From contig NC_132927.1 in assembly GCF_047675955.1 (NCBI RefSeq), positions 66,941,702 through 67,005,701 of the forward strand: a stretch of 64,000 nucleotides of DNA, read 5' to 3'. Shown here one piece after another: positions 1 through 12,267 of the stretch. Within the stretch, counting starts at the first letter, position 1. The number at the start of each line of letters is the position of its first letter. The position numbers were made by a program, and so were the translations under genes. The DNA is from Chlorocebus sabaeus (lineage: Eukaryota > Chordata > Mammalia > Primates > Cercopithecidae). A model generated the notes under the pieces. The model had not been told where the DNA came from and made no database searches. It worked only from the letters and a program-made list of their open reading frames with translations.

Positions 1-689
1 CCTTTCCTTTGCCCATTTCCTAAAGGAGATGGGGTTTTGTTTTGTCTGGGTTGTGGAAAGTCGATTTTAAATAAGCTACTGCACCACTAAGTCCGACTCC
101 ACTGTGACCCTTGTTGCCGTCCAGGCTGCCACCCACTCTCCTGTGTCCAGAGACCTCCCTCCCTTCTGGCATCGCTGGGGTGGTTACTGTGTACTCACTC
201 CTTCCAGACATCCTTCAGGTATCAGTGGATCATTTCTCTAGTTTAATGAGATGAACAGCCTCTTTCCCTGTGGTCTAACTTCTTATCAAATGCTCATTTA
301 GTGGGCATGTTCGTTGCTTCATCACTCAGCTCAGGCAAAAAAATTGCCCACAACCCCTGGTCAATTTTAATCACTAAATCAAAACATTATTCAATATGAT
401 GTTTCGACTTAAACTGAACTTCTCTGAGAGCACGTGTGTGTCCAAGTGAAAACGAAACATGAGTCTCACTTGCCAAGCAATGATTTTTAAAAAAATTAGA
501 TGTATACTCCACTCAAGTAAAGAATGATCATAACTCTGTCTCCTAGTTTTTTGATTGCAGATTAACAGGGGAGACAGCATAAAACTCCTGCTCATCTGGG
601 TTATAAGTTCTAATGGAGCAGAAACTGACTTCTTCATGGCAGTAATCCCCAACATCTAGCACGGCCCCTGGCATGTGGTAGAAACTCAA

Positions 690-955
690 TGCTTCAAAGT
701 CAGTTCGTGGTTACGAGCACAGACGGTGAGGCCAGATTGCCTGGGTTGAAATCATGGCTCTGCCATTTTCCAGGTGCATAATCTTGGACAAATTACTTAA
801 CTTCTCTGTGCCTCAGTTTCCTTATCTGTAAAATGCAAATAATAATAAAGCTACCCACCGTAGATAGTTCTTGCGAGGATTAGTTAAAAATGTGTAAAGT
901 GCTATTAAGAGTGCCTGTCACAATGCAGGGTATAAACATTAGTGGTTATTAATGC
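690..955 (+). repeat. MIR SINE
   Basis: The conserved MIR core is readable: gattgcctgggttgaaatc, then ctctgtgcctcagtttcctt atctgtaaaatg, and a tail with agtgcctgtcaca. Orientation is forward. Confidence 0.85.
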
Positions 956-1889
956 TGAAAGAATGACTGATTAAGTGAATGAATGTTATATATGTTCACT
1001 GATGTCCACTGATGTAAAAGGAAATGTGATTGCCTGATAAAATCTGCGTTCACATGTATAAGAGCTGAGGCCACGGACAGAAGTGTTCTAGAAGACCTCT
1101 GTGCCTCCAAACAGGTGACTGAGGGTATGTCTCAATATCACCTGATGTCTTATAATTATGGGACAGAGAAAACACTTCAAACACTTGTGCATACAGCATC
1201 CTGATCTCACATTCATATTAGTAATCTTGAGAGGTTTGCTTTGTGGTGACATCTGATGTTTTCTTAAGTGTGCTATTGATGTGATGACTTCTCTGGGAGC
1301 ACACGAATAGGAGTGAGTATATGTTGTATTTAAATAGGAAACAATAAGAATTCAAATCAATTAGAAATCTATTGAAGAACTGCATAACCACAGTTGTCTC
1401 AGGGCAAGAAAGTTAAATTCTGGCAGTGGCTTTCCTTAGCCATTGTAAGGCTCGCTGAATTAGAATACAACCTTTCAGTAACACTGAAGTTCTTAAATGT
1501 CACCATAAAAGTATGATACTATCTGGTATATATTCCAAAGACAAAAAATAACAAACTGTCAGTTCTTAACCTGATATTTTTTTCTAAAAATGAATTTCAA
1601 TGGCAGAAACACAGTCTGGGGGCCTGATCAAAGCTCTCGACCAGCAGTGTCTCACTGCCGTTGAGAGAGACAATTATGTACTCCAAACATCACCTGGTAC
1701 CTTCTACCTTTTTGGGCCAATAAGGAAAATTACTAAGTAAAATGTATTAATGAAGGGAATCTTCTACAAAGCTGTACTGCAAAAGAGGAAAATTAGGGCT
1801 CTCATGGCAAATATAATAGATAGTGAATCCATGGAATTCATCAGAATTCATGAACACCTTTCAATACAAAAATGAGTACTTTGTTAATT

Positions 1890-2188
1890 TTTTGTTGAGG
1901 GAGGAGGGAAGGAGTCTCGCTGTGTGACCCAGGCTGGAGAGCAGTGGCACGTTCTCAGCTCATTGCAACCTCTGCCTCCCAGGTTCAAGTGATTCTCCTG
2001 CTTCAGCCTCCCGAGTAGCTGGGATTACAGGCAGGTACCACCATGCCCGGATAATTTTTGTATTTTTAGCAGACAAGGGGTTTTGTCATGTTGTTCAGGC
2101 TGGTCTTAAACTCCTGACCTCAGGTGATCCACCCACCTCGGCCTCCCAAAGTGCTGGGAATCCAGGCATGAGCCACCGCGCCTGGCCC
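1890..2188 (-). mobile_element. Alu (full length)
   Basis: Reverse-complement Alu, starting at a degraded poly(T) side and ending at the 5' end ccgcgcctggcc. A short imperfect target duplication (ttgttaattttt / ttgttaagtttt) flanks it. It has AluS-like sequence. Confidence 0.93.
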
Positions 2189-2499
2189 ATTGTTAAGTTT
2201 TATTTTGGGAAAAACTTACAATGTGTCTGAGATAACTATTACATAATCAGTTAATATTAACTTTTCATCCTTTTGTTTAGATATTTAATAGTTCAGCAGT
2301 TTAAAAAATAATTTTTCAACAAAAAGATGGCAGATTAAGAGGAGCAACAAAAAGACAAGACACATGAAAATGGCAGATGCAAATCCAGCCATAGCATTAA
2401 TTATACTAAATGTGAATGGACAAAACGCTTGAGAAAGAAGGCAGAGGTTATCAGACTAAGTAAAAAAGATCTGCTATTTATTATATAAGAAGACAGGTA

Positions 2500-2802
2500 G
2501 GCTGGGTGAGGTGGCTCAGGCCTGTAATCCCAATATTATGAGAGGCCATGGTGGGTGAATTACCTGAGGTCAGGAGTTCAAGACCAGCCCGGCCAACATG
2601 GCAAAACCCTGTCTATATTAAAAATACAAAATGTAGCCAGGTGTGGTGGCATGTGCCTGCAGTCCCAGCTACTCAGGAGGTCGAGGCACGAGAATCGCTT
2701 GAACCCAGGAGGCAGAGGTTGCAGTGAGCTGAGATCATGCCACTGCACTCCAGCCTGGGAGACAGAACAAGACTCTGTCTCAAAAAAACAAAACAAAAAA
2801 AA
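2500..2802 (+). mobile_element. Alu (full length)
   Basis: It starts ggctgggtgaggtggctcag and ends in a mixed A-rich tail (caaaaaaacaaaac...). It is diverged, AluS- or AluJ-like, and inserted in old L1 sequence. Confidence 0.93.
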
Positions 2803-3037
2803 GAAGTAATACATGAAGAAAGAATGGCTGGGAACTTCTTGGAAATGATAAATAATACAAACAATACCAATACAGTTTTAAACAGCCCAATGAATACTGA
2901 ACAGGATTCACCCTTAGATGTGTCACAGCGAAAGTGTACACAGCGAAAGTGACAATGTGTCACAGCGAAAGCGTACAATAGCAATTACAAGCAACCAGAG
3001 AGAAAAGACAGATGACATTAAAATGAACTACAAGTAA

Positions 3038-3120
3038 ACAAATAGTTGACTTCTTAACCAAGACAAAAGGAGTAAGATCACTTGTGTTCCTTTTGTCGTT
3101 GTGAGAAGTCAACTATTTGT
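3038..3120. repeat. Inverted repeat, 17-bp arms with nested 9-bp arms
   Basis: acaaatagttgacttct (3038-3054) is the exact reverse complement of 3104-3120. Inside it acaaaagga (3063-3071) pairs with 3088-3096. Single-stranded it would fold as an 83-nt two-part hairpin. No known family recognised. Confidence 0.9.
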
Positions 3121-3504
3121 GAGAAAATGTTTGAGCCTAGAATTGTATCTCCAATTTGAAAAACTTCTTTGGAGAGTAATGCCAAATACACTTTTAGATA
3201 CAGTCTAAGAAAGTCTGCCAGCAATAGACCCTCACTAAAATTTCTTGGGTAATCACTAAAGAAGAAGAGCCAAAAGAGAATGTCTCTCTTCCATATTAGC
3301 AGAGAAAAAATGTAAAAATATAATAGATCTAAAAGAAAGCAGCAAAGGGGAGGATATGATATGGAACAAAAGGAAAGTCAAATAGAAAGCATAAATAGCA
3401 TGGTAGACACAAATATAAATATATCAGTATTTAGGATAAGTAGAAATGAACTAAATATTCCAGATACCATAAGCCTGGGTTTTAAAAAATTATCAGTGTA
3501 TATA

Positions 3505-3813
3505 GGCTGGGTATGGTGGCTCGCACCTGTAATCCCAGCACTTTGGGAGGCCGAGGTGGGCAGATCACGAGGTCAGGAGATCGAGACCATCCTGGCTAAC
3601 ACAGTGAAACCCCATCTCTACTAAAAATACGAAAAATTAGCCAGGCATGGTGGCGGACGCCTGTAGTCCCAGCTACTCGGGAGGCTGAGGCAGGGGAATG
3701 GCGTGAACCCAGGAGGTGGAGCATGCAGTGAGCCGAGATTGCGCCACTGCACTCCAGCCTGGGTAACAGAGTGAGACTCTGCCTCAAAAAAAAAAAAAAA
3801 AAAAAAAAAAAAA
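3505..3813 (+). mobile_element. Alu (AluY/S-like)
   Basis: It starts ggctgggtatggtggctcgc and has gatcacgaggtcaggagatc, the form seen in AluY. It ends in a pure A tail of about 28 bases. Confidence 0.94.
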
Positions 3814-3870
3814 CTATATATAATAAGCAGAAAAGTATATCCAAAACATATTTTAAAAATTCAAATAGAT

Positions 3871-4185
3871 GCCAGGTGTGGTGGCTCATGTGTGCAATCC
3901 CAGCACTTTGGGAGGCCAAGGCGGGCAGATCTCTTGAGGTCAGGAGCTCGAGACCAGTCTGGCCAACATGGTGAAACCCCATCTCTACTGAAATATATTA
4001 AAAATATAAAAATTAGCAGGGTGTGGTGGTGCGCACCTGTAATCCCAACTATTCAGGAGGCTGAGGCAGGAGAATCACTTGAACCTGGGAGGCAGAGGTT
4101 GCAGTGAGCTGAGATTGCACCTCTGCACTCCAGCCTGGCCGACAGAGCAAGACTCCATCTCAAAAAAAAAAAAAAAAAAAAAAAA
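3871..4185 (+). mobile_element. Alu (AluS-like)
   Basis: Full-length forward Alu from gccaggtgtggtggctcatg to an A tail of about 24 bases. It lies only 57 bp after the preceding Alu, in the same orientation. Confidence 0.94.
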
Positions 4186-4218
4186 TTGTTCAAAAAGAAT
4201 GGAAAACGATACTCCAAG

Positions 4219-4325
4219 TCTATATATGTGTATATGTATACATGTGTGTACACTCACACACATGCACACACATATTTGTACAGATGTATAGCTACATATA
4301 TATATGTATATGGCTATATGTATAT
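4219..4325. repeat. TA/CA-rich simple repeat
   Basis: Irregular alternating TA, TG and CA dinucleotides in about 105 bp within old L1 sequence, beginning 34 bp past the A tail of the preceding Alu. Confidence 0.85.
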
Positions 4326-5945
4326 CATGCAAAATAGACTTTGAAGCAAAATACCTTGTATCTTACAACATAATGATAAAAGGTTGAATGTACTATACCA
4401 GAATACACAGCAACTCTAAATTTATATGCAACTAATAGCACAGCTTTAAAATATAGAAAGGAAAAACTGCTATAATGATGTGGTTAAAAAAAAAAGCCAA
4501 TCTGCCATCCCAGTGGTAGATTTCAACATACCTCCTCTCAACAAATGATAGATTCAGTAGACAAAAAGCATCTATAAAAACAAAAAAGCTCTGAGTAGCA
4601 TAATTAATAGCTTAACCTAATAAAATATATAAAAATTTCCTCAACAAATGCAGAAAACATTCTTTTCAGGCACACATGGAATATTTACAAGGAGTAACCA
4701 CTGGGCCACAAAATAAATTTGACCAATTTCAAATGTATACATAGGCTTTAAACATAATTTAATGAAGTTAAAAGCTCATAACAAAAGATAAGTTGAAAAA
4801 ACTCATATTTGACAATTGTAAAACACAGTTCAAAGACAACTAATGGGTCAAAAAGAAAAGAATAACAGAAATTTCAAAATATTTAGAATTATACAATAAT
4901 AAAAATTTCAGATATTGAAACTTGTAGTTTACAGCTACAGCAGTATTTAGAGGAAAATTTTTAGTCTTAAATGCTTATGTCAGAAAATAAGGCAAAAAAT
5001 GAATGAACACCAAACTCAGAGATTAAGGAAAAAAAAAAAAAACCCGAAATACAACAAAACAGAACTTAAAGAAAAAAGAAGACAGAAAATAATGAAAATG
5101 AGAACAGAAATTCATGGAAGAGAAAGTAAACCTACAAGCGGGTTGACAAAACAGTTACTGGTTCTTTGAAAGGATCAGTGTAACAGACAGGTATCTGGCA
5201 AGACTGTTCAAGAAAAGAAATATAGTGCATTAAACAATATTAGAATTGAAAAAACTTAACCAACAAATGCTATATGAAAAATAAACATTATGCCAATAAA
5301 ATTTAAAATTTAGATGAAACGGACAAATCTTTACATATAATATATATTACAGCTTATACATTATACATAGCTTAATAAAAAAAGAAATAGAATATCTGAA
5401 CAGACTATAATCATTTTTAAAAAGCATTAGAAATCTTCCCATAGAAAAAAATCCAGCCCCACATGGTTTTACAGATGCATTCTACCAAAACTTAACATTC
5501 TCAGAACGAATAATTCCAAAACATGCAAAAAGAAAAAGTACTACTCCAACTCACTTTATGAGGCTGGCCTAACCTTGATGCCAAAACCTGGCAAGAACAG
5601 AAGGAGAAAGGAAAAGAATAGGCCTATTTTGCAAATGAACACAAACGTGAAATTCTCTAAAAAATAAGTAAAGTGAATCCATAAAAAAGCTAATTTGTCA
5701 TAATCAAGCTGGGCTTATTCCAAGTATGTAAGGTGAGTTTAACATTTAAAAATATAAATTAATATATAGCATTCATAGATGATAGGAATAGTCACATAAT
5801 CATCTCAATAGATACAGAAAAGGCATTTGATAAAATCTGCTATCAATTCATCATTAAAGAAAACCAACTCTTAACAAACCAGGAAGAAGGAAACTTCTTT
5901 AATCTCTTAAATAGTATCTACAAACAAACCTGTAACAAGCACAAT

Positions 5946-6231
5946 TCTTTTTTTCTGAGGCAGGGCCTCGCTCTGTTGCCCAGACTGGAGTGTAGTGGTG
6001 CAGCCTTGACTTCCCGGGCTCAATTGATCCTCCTACTTCAGCTTTCTGAGTGGCTGGGACCACAGGTGAACGCCATCACATGTGGCTACCTTTTTTTTTT
6101 TTTTTTCTGTCTTAGAGATGGGGGTCTCACAATGTTGCCCAGGCTGGTCTTGAACTCCTGAGCTCAAGCGATCGTCCTACCTTGGCCTCTCAAAGTGCTG
6201 GGATTACAGGTGTGGACCACTGCACCCAGCT
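5946..6231 (-). mobile_element. Alu (AluJ-like)
   Basis: Reverse Alu with many old-family differences and a 15-base internal T run. It is flanked by taattctta-type similarity (acaattctt before, gtaattctt after) and interrupts the L1. Confidence 0.92.
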
Positions 6232-8050
6232 AAATGTAATTCTTAATGGTAAAACATTGAAAGAATTTTCTCATTTAACTACTAGGTCCTAACTAGTACA
6301 GGTTTAAAAAAAAATGGAAAGATTAGAGAAAAAGAAACAATTTTAATCACCTCAGAAAAAAAGTCATTACCTATGTAGAAATTCCAAACTGCATTATATA
6401 TGTCATCAGACTTACTAAGAATTTAGCTGGGTCAAGAAGAATGTGCAAAAACCAGTTGCCTTTCTATACCTTCATGACAAGTACATAGTAAATTTGATTA
6501 CGAAAATATTCTGTATACATATAGTGCATACAAAAGCATGAAAAATTTTTTCAGGTAACTAGAAATAAGTCTAGTAAAAAATGGGCAAAATATTTACTAA
6601 AAACTTATAAAAATATCCAAAGATACTTGTAAAGGCCTAAATAATTAGGGAGCTATAATGGCTATGGATTAGAAAACCTACTGTCATAAATATACAATTC
6701 TCTCCAAATTGAGCTATTAAATTAAACTAATTCCAAAGTCTCCAGAAGTTTTCTGTGCAACTTGACGAGCTGCTTTGAAAATTTACATGAAAGTTCAAAG
6801 GCCCAGCACAAGCCATGGCAACCCAAAGAGCAGGATGCAGAGAGGGGTCCACCTTATGTATAATGAAGCTACGACAATGACCAGACAGTGACAATCACAT
6901 GGGATGGGCACGATGGCCAATGGAACGAAATAGGAAGCTTAGAAACACCTGCGGACATTTGGTTGATGACAAAGGTGGCACTGTGGAGCAACAGGGCAAA
7001 GAATCTTTTCAGCGTTTGATGCTGGGACAATTGAATATCCTATGGAAAATTACACTGGCTCCCTCATACCATACACACATAAAACAGTCCATTCTAGGTG
7101 GGCCCTTCGGTTTCAGTGTGAAAGACAGCACACAAGAGCTTTTAGAAGATGATTTAGGAGACTACCTTCGTGATCTTGGAGAAGGGAAAGGTTTCTTAAA
7201 CTAGACATAGAAAGTACTGTCCATAAAGGAAATGACTTCTACTTTCTATTACTTTAAAATTAAGAACTTCTGTTTATCAAAAGACATCATGAAGAGAAAG
7301 CAAACAAAATCACAGCTTGGGAGAAGATTTCTGCAACATGTATAACCAAGAAAAAGACTTGTAACCATAATATATAAAGAAATATTATTAAGAAAAAGAC
7401 CATCCAATGAAAAAGACCATCCAATAAAAAAGAAGGAATTTCACATACACTTCACAAAAGAGAAAAGCTGAATGACGAATAGACAAATAAAAAGATGTCC
7501 AAACTCATTAGTAATGAAGGACACAAAACTTAAACTCACAAGGTAACATCATTTACCAGCAACCATCCTGCCAAAAATACGAAGTCGGGCAACACTAAGT
7601 ATTGGTGTATGGAACCACAGGGCTCTTGGGCGCTGCTGATGGGAGTGTAAACTAACACAACCCCTTTGAAAAACAGTTTGGAAGTATTTGGTAAAGTTGA
7701 AGATACACACATCCTATGACCTAACCATTTCACTCATAGAGAAATCCTTGAACGTGTGCACCAGGAGCCCTGTAAAAAATATTTACAAGCACTGTTCATA
7801 ATAGCCAAAACCTGAAAACAACCCACGTATCTATTCACAGTAGACTAAGTAAGGAAATCTTAGTGCATTTACACAATAAATACTATTCATGCAAACCAAC
7901 GAGTCACTGCTGTGTGCAACAAGGAGGAGCCTCAGGAACGGGATGTTAAGCAATGAACGCAAGCAGCATAAGGACATATTCAGTCTGATTCCATTTTCTA
8001 CCACAAGTTTAAAACAGGCAAAACACAATTGTTATTATTTAGGAGTACAC

Positions 8051-8343
8051 GCTGGGGGCAGTGGCTCAGGCCTGTAATCCCAGCACTTTGGGAGGCCGAG
8101 GCGGGTGGATCACTTGAGCTCAGGAATTTGAGCCCAGCCTGGCCAACATGGTGAAACCCCATCACTACGAAAAATACAAAAATTAGCTGGGCATGATGGC
8201 ACACACCTGTGCTCCCAGTACTCGGGAGGCTGAAGTGGAAGGATCCATTGGGCTGGGAGGTTGAGAATGCAGTGAGCTGCAGTTGTACCACTGCACTCCA
8301 ACCTGGGTGATAAGAGTGAGGCCCTGTCTCAAAAAAAAAAAAA
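8051..8343 (+). mobile_element. Alu
   Basis: It starts gctgggggcagtggctcagg and ends in an A tail followed by aaagaaagaaaaag. It is inserted in the L1 3' region. Confidence 0.93.
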
Positions 8344-8754
8344 GAAAGAAAAAGAAAAAAGCACAATATACATGGTACAGAAACATGAGAGAATGATTAA
8401 CATAAAATTTAGAATGGTGATTAACCTGTCAGGCAAGAGGCAAAGGGACAGGATACAGAGAAAAGTCATTGGCAATATTACACGGAAAATCCATATACAT
8501 AGGAAATACATGTACATGTTGAAGATACGTGTAAGTATATATGTATAAATAAATCTACACAGGAAATTCACAGGTAATATTAATGTTCTCTTTCCTAAAC
8601 TAACAATAGGCAAACACATACGTTCATTGTATGATTTTAGATATATTTAATAAATATTCATTTGATTTTATTCAATATTTAGTAACAATTCTAAAGGACT
8701 CTAAAATACCATATTTGAACACACTTTAGTAGTATCACTAGTAATAGTCAAGGA

Positions 8755-8995
8755 AATATGAGTTTCTACCAATTATTAGGTGATTACCAGATACAATGCC
8801 TCAAATGCACTAGTTAAATCAATTCTGACCACAACCCTCTGAGATGGATATTTATTATTCACATTTTATAGATGAGGACATGAGACTCAGAGAGATTTAG
8901 TGACCTGCTCAAGGTCACACAACGTAAAAGGGAAGGATTTGGAGTTCTAAACTAGACTTGTCCCACTGTAAGACTGTGCTCTCAACCACTACAAA
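8755..8995 (-). repeat. MIR SINE
   Basis: Reverse MIR core: cattttatagatgaggaca, gagactcagagagatttagt and gctcaaggtcacacaac are readable. Confidence 0.88.
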
Positions 8996-9982
8996 AAAAC
9001 CTTCCTCGCTCCTTTCCTTCCATACTGGACTAACCCTATAACACTTCCAAAAATGCCTGCTTCTCCAGAGTAGTGAGCTTATTTGGGGGGTTCCTTGAAG
9101 AAAGAATTCCTGATTCTCACAAATCCCTACAGTTAGAAACATCTTCTCAATTGTTGATTCTACTGTTGTCTCGGCCCTGCTTGGAGTGACAAAGTGGCTG
9201 AGTTGGTACCTCTCAGTTTAGAACTTTTTGGGCCCTGTTAAGCTTATTCAAAGTACTTAAACGGCAAGATTTATCATTTCATGGTGACAGGAAGGCAACG
9301 CTAGAGGTACCAGCTGCTCCTCCAAGGGCCTTCAGCTGTCACCTCTGGTAACTGCCCAACAGGTGGACAGAGCTGACCCTCACAGAGGGAAGGTTTCACC
9401 TCCATCAAAACCTCCATCAAGGCCTGACTACCCATTAACTACGTCCTCCACTCCCAGGCTTCAGCAGTCTACAGTTCTGCTGCAGACAAGCTTGTCACAA
9501 ACAAACAGATAACACTACATGGCAGTTGCAACAAGTGCCCACTTAATCTTGTTTAGGTTGGTGTTGAAATGTTTTGGCCAGGCTGGGAAGAAACCATGGG
9601 ATCCACTGATTACATCTGGCCCCAACTTTTAATAAAGTATTCTTGGGAAGAAGTTTCCCATCGCAAAGAAATACAAATATTTAAAAAGCAAACAAGTCAC
9701 GGACTGCTCTCAGACCTGCTGCCATATGCTTTGCTTTTTTGAGCTTACGGCTTAACATTAAAATAACAGCCTTGCATTCCTCAAATATCTCTACTGCTGT
9801 TCCTTACTTCTACTACTTGAAAAGGCTGTCAGCTGCTGTCACTTGGAGGCATTACCATATTAGCCGCCACTGTTTACTGCTTACCATGTGGTATGGCTAT
9901 TAGCTTAATAAGCCTTCTCTTGGATGATACCCTAGGCTGTGTAAGCAGAAACCATACCCTGGAGTCCAATGCCTAATGAAAG

Positions 9983-9984
<2 letters not shown>

Positions 9985-10017
<33 letters not shown>
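9985..10017. repeat. (GT)n microsatellite
   Basis: About 16 uninterrupted GT units. Likely polymorphic. Confidence 0.95.
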
Positions 10018-10018
<1 letters not shown>

Positions 10019-11157
10019 CGAGGGTGAGACAGGGAATGACACTTTATTGATGAGAGACACTGAATTCAATTGTATCGGGTTGTATTTATCGATGGTTAAA
10101 AGATCAAATATTTTTTAAAGTGCTTTAACCATTTTAAGGATCAACAGCTTGGGGTAAAATCCAGAAATATAGATGGTGTACAAAAGAGCAAGTTGGAGAT
10201 CTGCAAGAAGTAAAACACTGCAGCAAAGCTCTTTAATTCACTCTGCATAAATAGCTGAGCCTACAAAAGAAATCTCTAGTCAGAGGTTTCCTGGATTATA
10301 ACAAGAATTCTCTCGATGGGGAGAAGTGCCCTTTTCACTTGAAGACAAAGAAATGTTTGTAATGGAAATGTGTGAACCAATTTTCCAAGGAGAGCTGCTG
10401 AAAAGCACTGATTAAAAACACAGTGAGGTGATGAGGCAGTGAAATAAAGCCAGAGCTGACCCACTTAGTTTGTGGCTGCACTTACTTCCGAAAGTGAAGA
10501 GAGCAACCCCGGGCCACCTTCTACATTCTTTCCCTTCTCCCCAACCCCAAGCAGTCCCTGCCCCATTACTGACCCTGCAACTCCGTAGACAATCAGAACC
10601 TTCCAGCGTGCAGGAATGTTTACTATTTCTGGACATTGTGTACTGGTTACTAAGCTACCGACACTGAGGATGAAATGGTAACCCAGTAGCCCAAAACACA
10701 AAGTCCTTCTCAACAAAGCCTAACCAACGGGCAATGGATTACAGTGATTCAGAGGAAAGATAAGAAGGTAGGTAGATGACTGTAGCATAAGACAGTTTAC
10801 AGTGATAGTTCTTAGGGGATGTATAATACTCATTGTTTAAGAACTTCCATTCCCTAGAGAGTAAAACTAAGACACAGAGAGGGAAGGTATCTTGATCACA
10901 GTCGCCTAAAATAGGAGAATCACTGAGACCTAGTGGAACAAGCCCTCAGTAACTCAGGACAAACAAGCTATAACGCCCTGTTTCCCAAATTTCACCCATT
11001 GGAGTTTAACATCACTTTTGCCATATCCAAGTATATCTGTGTTAGTATTCACTTAATATTTTTCTTTAAATTGACTTGGAAATATCTTAATAGCCCCCTG
11101 AGCAATAATTTTCACCAAATCACTACATTCTAACGTACATTTAAGAATGTGTAACTA

Positions 11158-11455
11158 GGCTGGGCACGGTGGCTCATGCCTGTAATCTCAGCACTTTGGG
11201 AGACTGAGCAGGGCGGACCATGAGGTCAGGAGTTCAAGACCAGCCTGACCAACATGGTGAAACCCCGTCTCTACTAAAAATACAAAAAATTAGCTGGGTG
11301 TGGTGGCAGGTGCCTGTAGTCCCAGCTACTAGGGAAGCTGAGGCAGGAGAATTGCTTGACCCGGAAGGTGGAGGTTGCAGTGAGCTGAAACCATGCCACT
11401 GCACTCCAGCCTGGGCAACAGAGTGAGATTCCGTCTCAAAAAAAAAAAAAAAAAG
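11158..11455 (+). mobile_element. Alu (AluS/Y-like)
   Basis: Forward full-length Alu, ggctgggcacggtggctcat to an A tail of 17 bases. Confidence 0.95.
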
Positions 11456-11597
11456 GAACGTATAATTACTAAAGTGTTCATCCACAGTCCATTTAAAATT
11501 GTCTCATGTGCTCCAATGGTACACATTGGGAAAGAGTGGATAAAGTATTTTAAATAAATAAGGATGACCTAACACTACGTTAGGATGACCTAACAGC

Positions 11598-11912
11598 TTT
11601 TTTTTTTTTTTTTTTTTTTTTTTTGAGACGGAATCTTGCTCTGTTGCCCAGGCTGGAATGCAGTGCAGTGGTGCGATCTCGGCTGACTGCAACCTCCGCC
11701 TACCAGGTTCAAGCAATTCTCCTGCTTCAGCCTCCCAAGTAGCTGGGACTACAAGCGCCCGCCACCACACCCAGCTAATTTTTGTATTTTCAGTAGAGAC
11801 AGGGCTTTGCCATATTGTCCAGGTTGGTCTTGAACTCCTGACCTCAGGTGATCCACCCACCTTGGCCTCCCAAAGTGTTGGGATTACAGACGTGAGCCAC
11901 TGCGCCCAGCCC
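11598..11912 (-). mobile_element. Alu (AluS-like)
   Basis: Reverse full-length Alu with a T run of about 26 bases at its 3' end and a 5' end at tgcgcccagcc. A 14-bp direct repeat lies just to its left, but no matching copy is visible on its right. Confidence 0.95.
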
Positions 11913-12076
11913 TAAGTTTGTTTTTAATATCAGGAAAAAATAACAGTAAAGGGAATTTTATATTATTGACTGCCAGGGTGTCCGTGAGGGACTTAGACAG
12001 ATTGGAGAAAAGGCAGGGGAAGAAGTAAATTTAATAACTTCCAAGTAAGGGAAAACTGAAGCCCAGGATCACTTAC

Positions 12077-12237
12077 ATGAAATTTTCTGGGTATTCGCTC
12101 AGGGCCATGTCAATGATGTTCAGAGCGTCATGGTAATGCTTCTGTGCTGACAGCAGGAGGGCAAGGAGGTGCAGGGAGTTGGCATCGTCACCTTGAAGCT
12201 GAAGAGCTTGGCGGACATACCCCAGAGCCTCTGGGAT
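12077..12237 (-). CDS. TTC7B: TTC7B coding exon W10 (last in window)
   Basis: The exon is 161 nt: 53 codons plus two bases (AT). It begins IPEALGYVRQALQLQGDDAN and ends NIIDMALSEYPENF. It contains helix B of the TPR begun in W9 (Ala20 in PEAL, Ala27 in RQAL). It also contains a complete canonical TPR, ANSLHLLALLLSAQKHYHDA onward, with Ala8, Ala20, Ala27 and Pro32 in place. The acceptor is AAACCAG with AG at 12239-12238, preceded by a U-rich stretch and a UG/CG-alternating tract at 12268-12306. The donor is GTAAGT at 12076-12071. The trailing AT is the start of an Ile codon in human TTC7B. Confidence 0.96.
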
Positions 12238-12267
12238 CTGGTTTAAAACAAAACCAAAAAAGGTTTT

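Larger units (their letters stand above)
2300..8630 (+). mobile_element. Old L1 (L1M-type) sequence, interrupted by Alus
   Basis: The segments between the Alus resemble the L1 ORF2 endonuclease start (about 2340-2490 and again 3390-3500), the middle of ORF2 (4330-5930), its 3' part and the 3' UTR (6240-8049, 8344-8620). Frames are broken throughout, so it is not active. Signatures include ggttctttgaaaggat near 5160 and ttcataatagccaaaacctg near 7795. The exact subfamily and the number of original insertions cannot be told by eye. Confidence 0.75.
1..12076 (-). other. TTC7B: TTC7B intron after W10 (3' part outside window)
   Basis: This is intron down to the window edge; I could not find the next expected exon (residues after YPENFI). 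From 1 to 1885 I see only one MIR in otherwise unrecognised sequence. From about 2300 to 8620 it is old L1 cut by Alus. From 8996 to 11157 there is a (GT)n and otherwise unique sequence with no readable feature. Two further Alus and a short direct repeat follow before the exon. Confidence 0.9.

Noticed and set aside
2555..2809. Open frames across Alu elements (here and at 3596-3982, 7998-8366, 11504-11860, 47720-48055, 57105-57657 and others)
   Set aside because: They are translations of Alu arms and A/T tails, with typical Alu peptides such as LLPRLECSG on the reverse strand. Not genes.
6899..7204. 101-codon frame that reads like a polypeptide with LGDYLRDLGEGKG
   Set aside because: It lies in decayed L1 3' ORF2/UTR sequence; not an independent gene.
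1..12076. Search for the next TTC7B exon after W10 (expected to begin by completing Ile and continue LLFSKVKLQ)
   Set aside because: I found no matching reverse-complement sequence or frame; the exon probably lies beyond the window edge.
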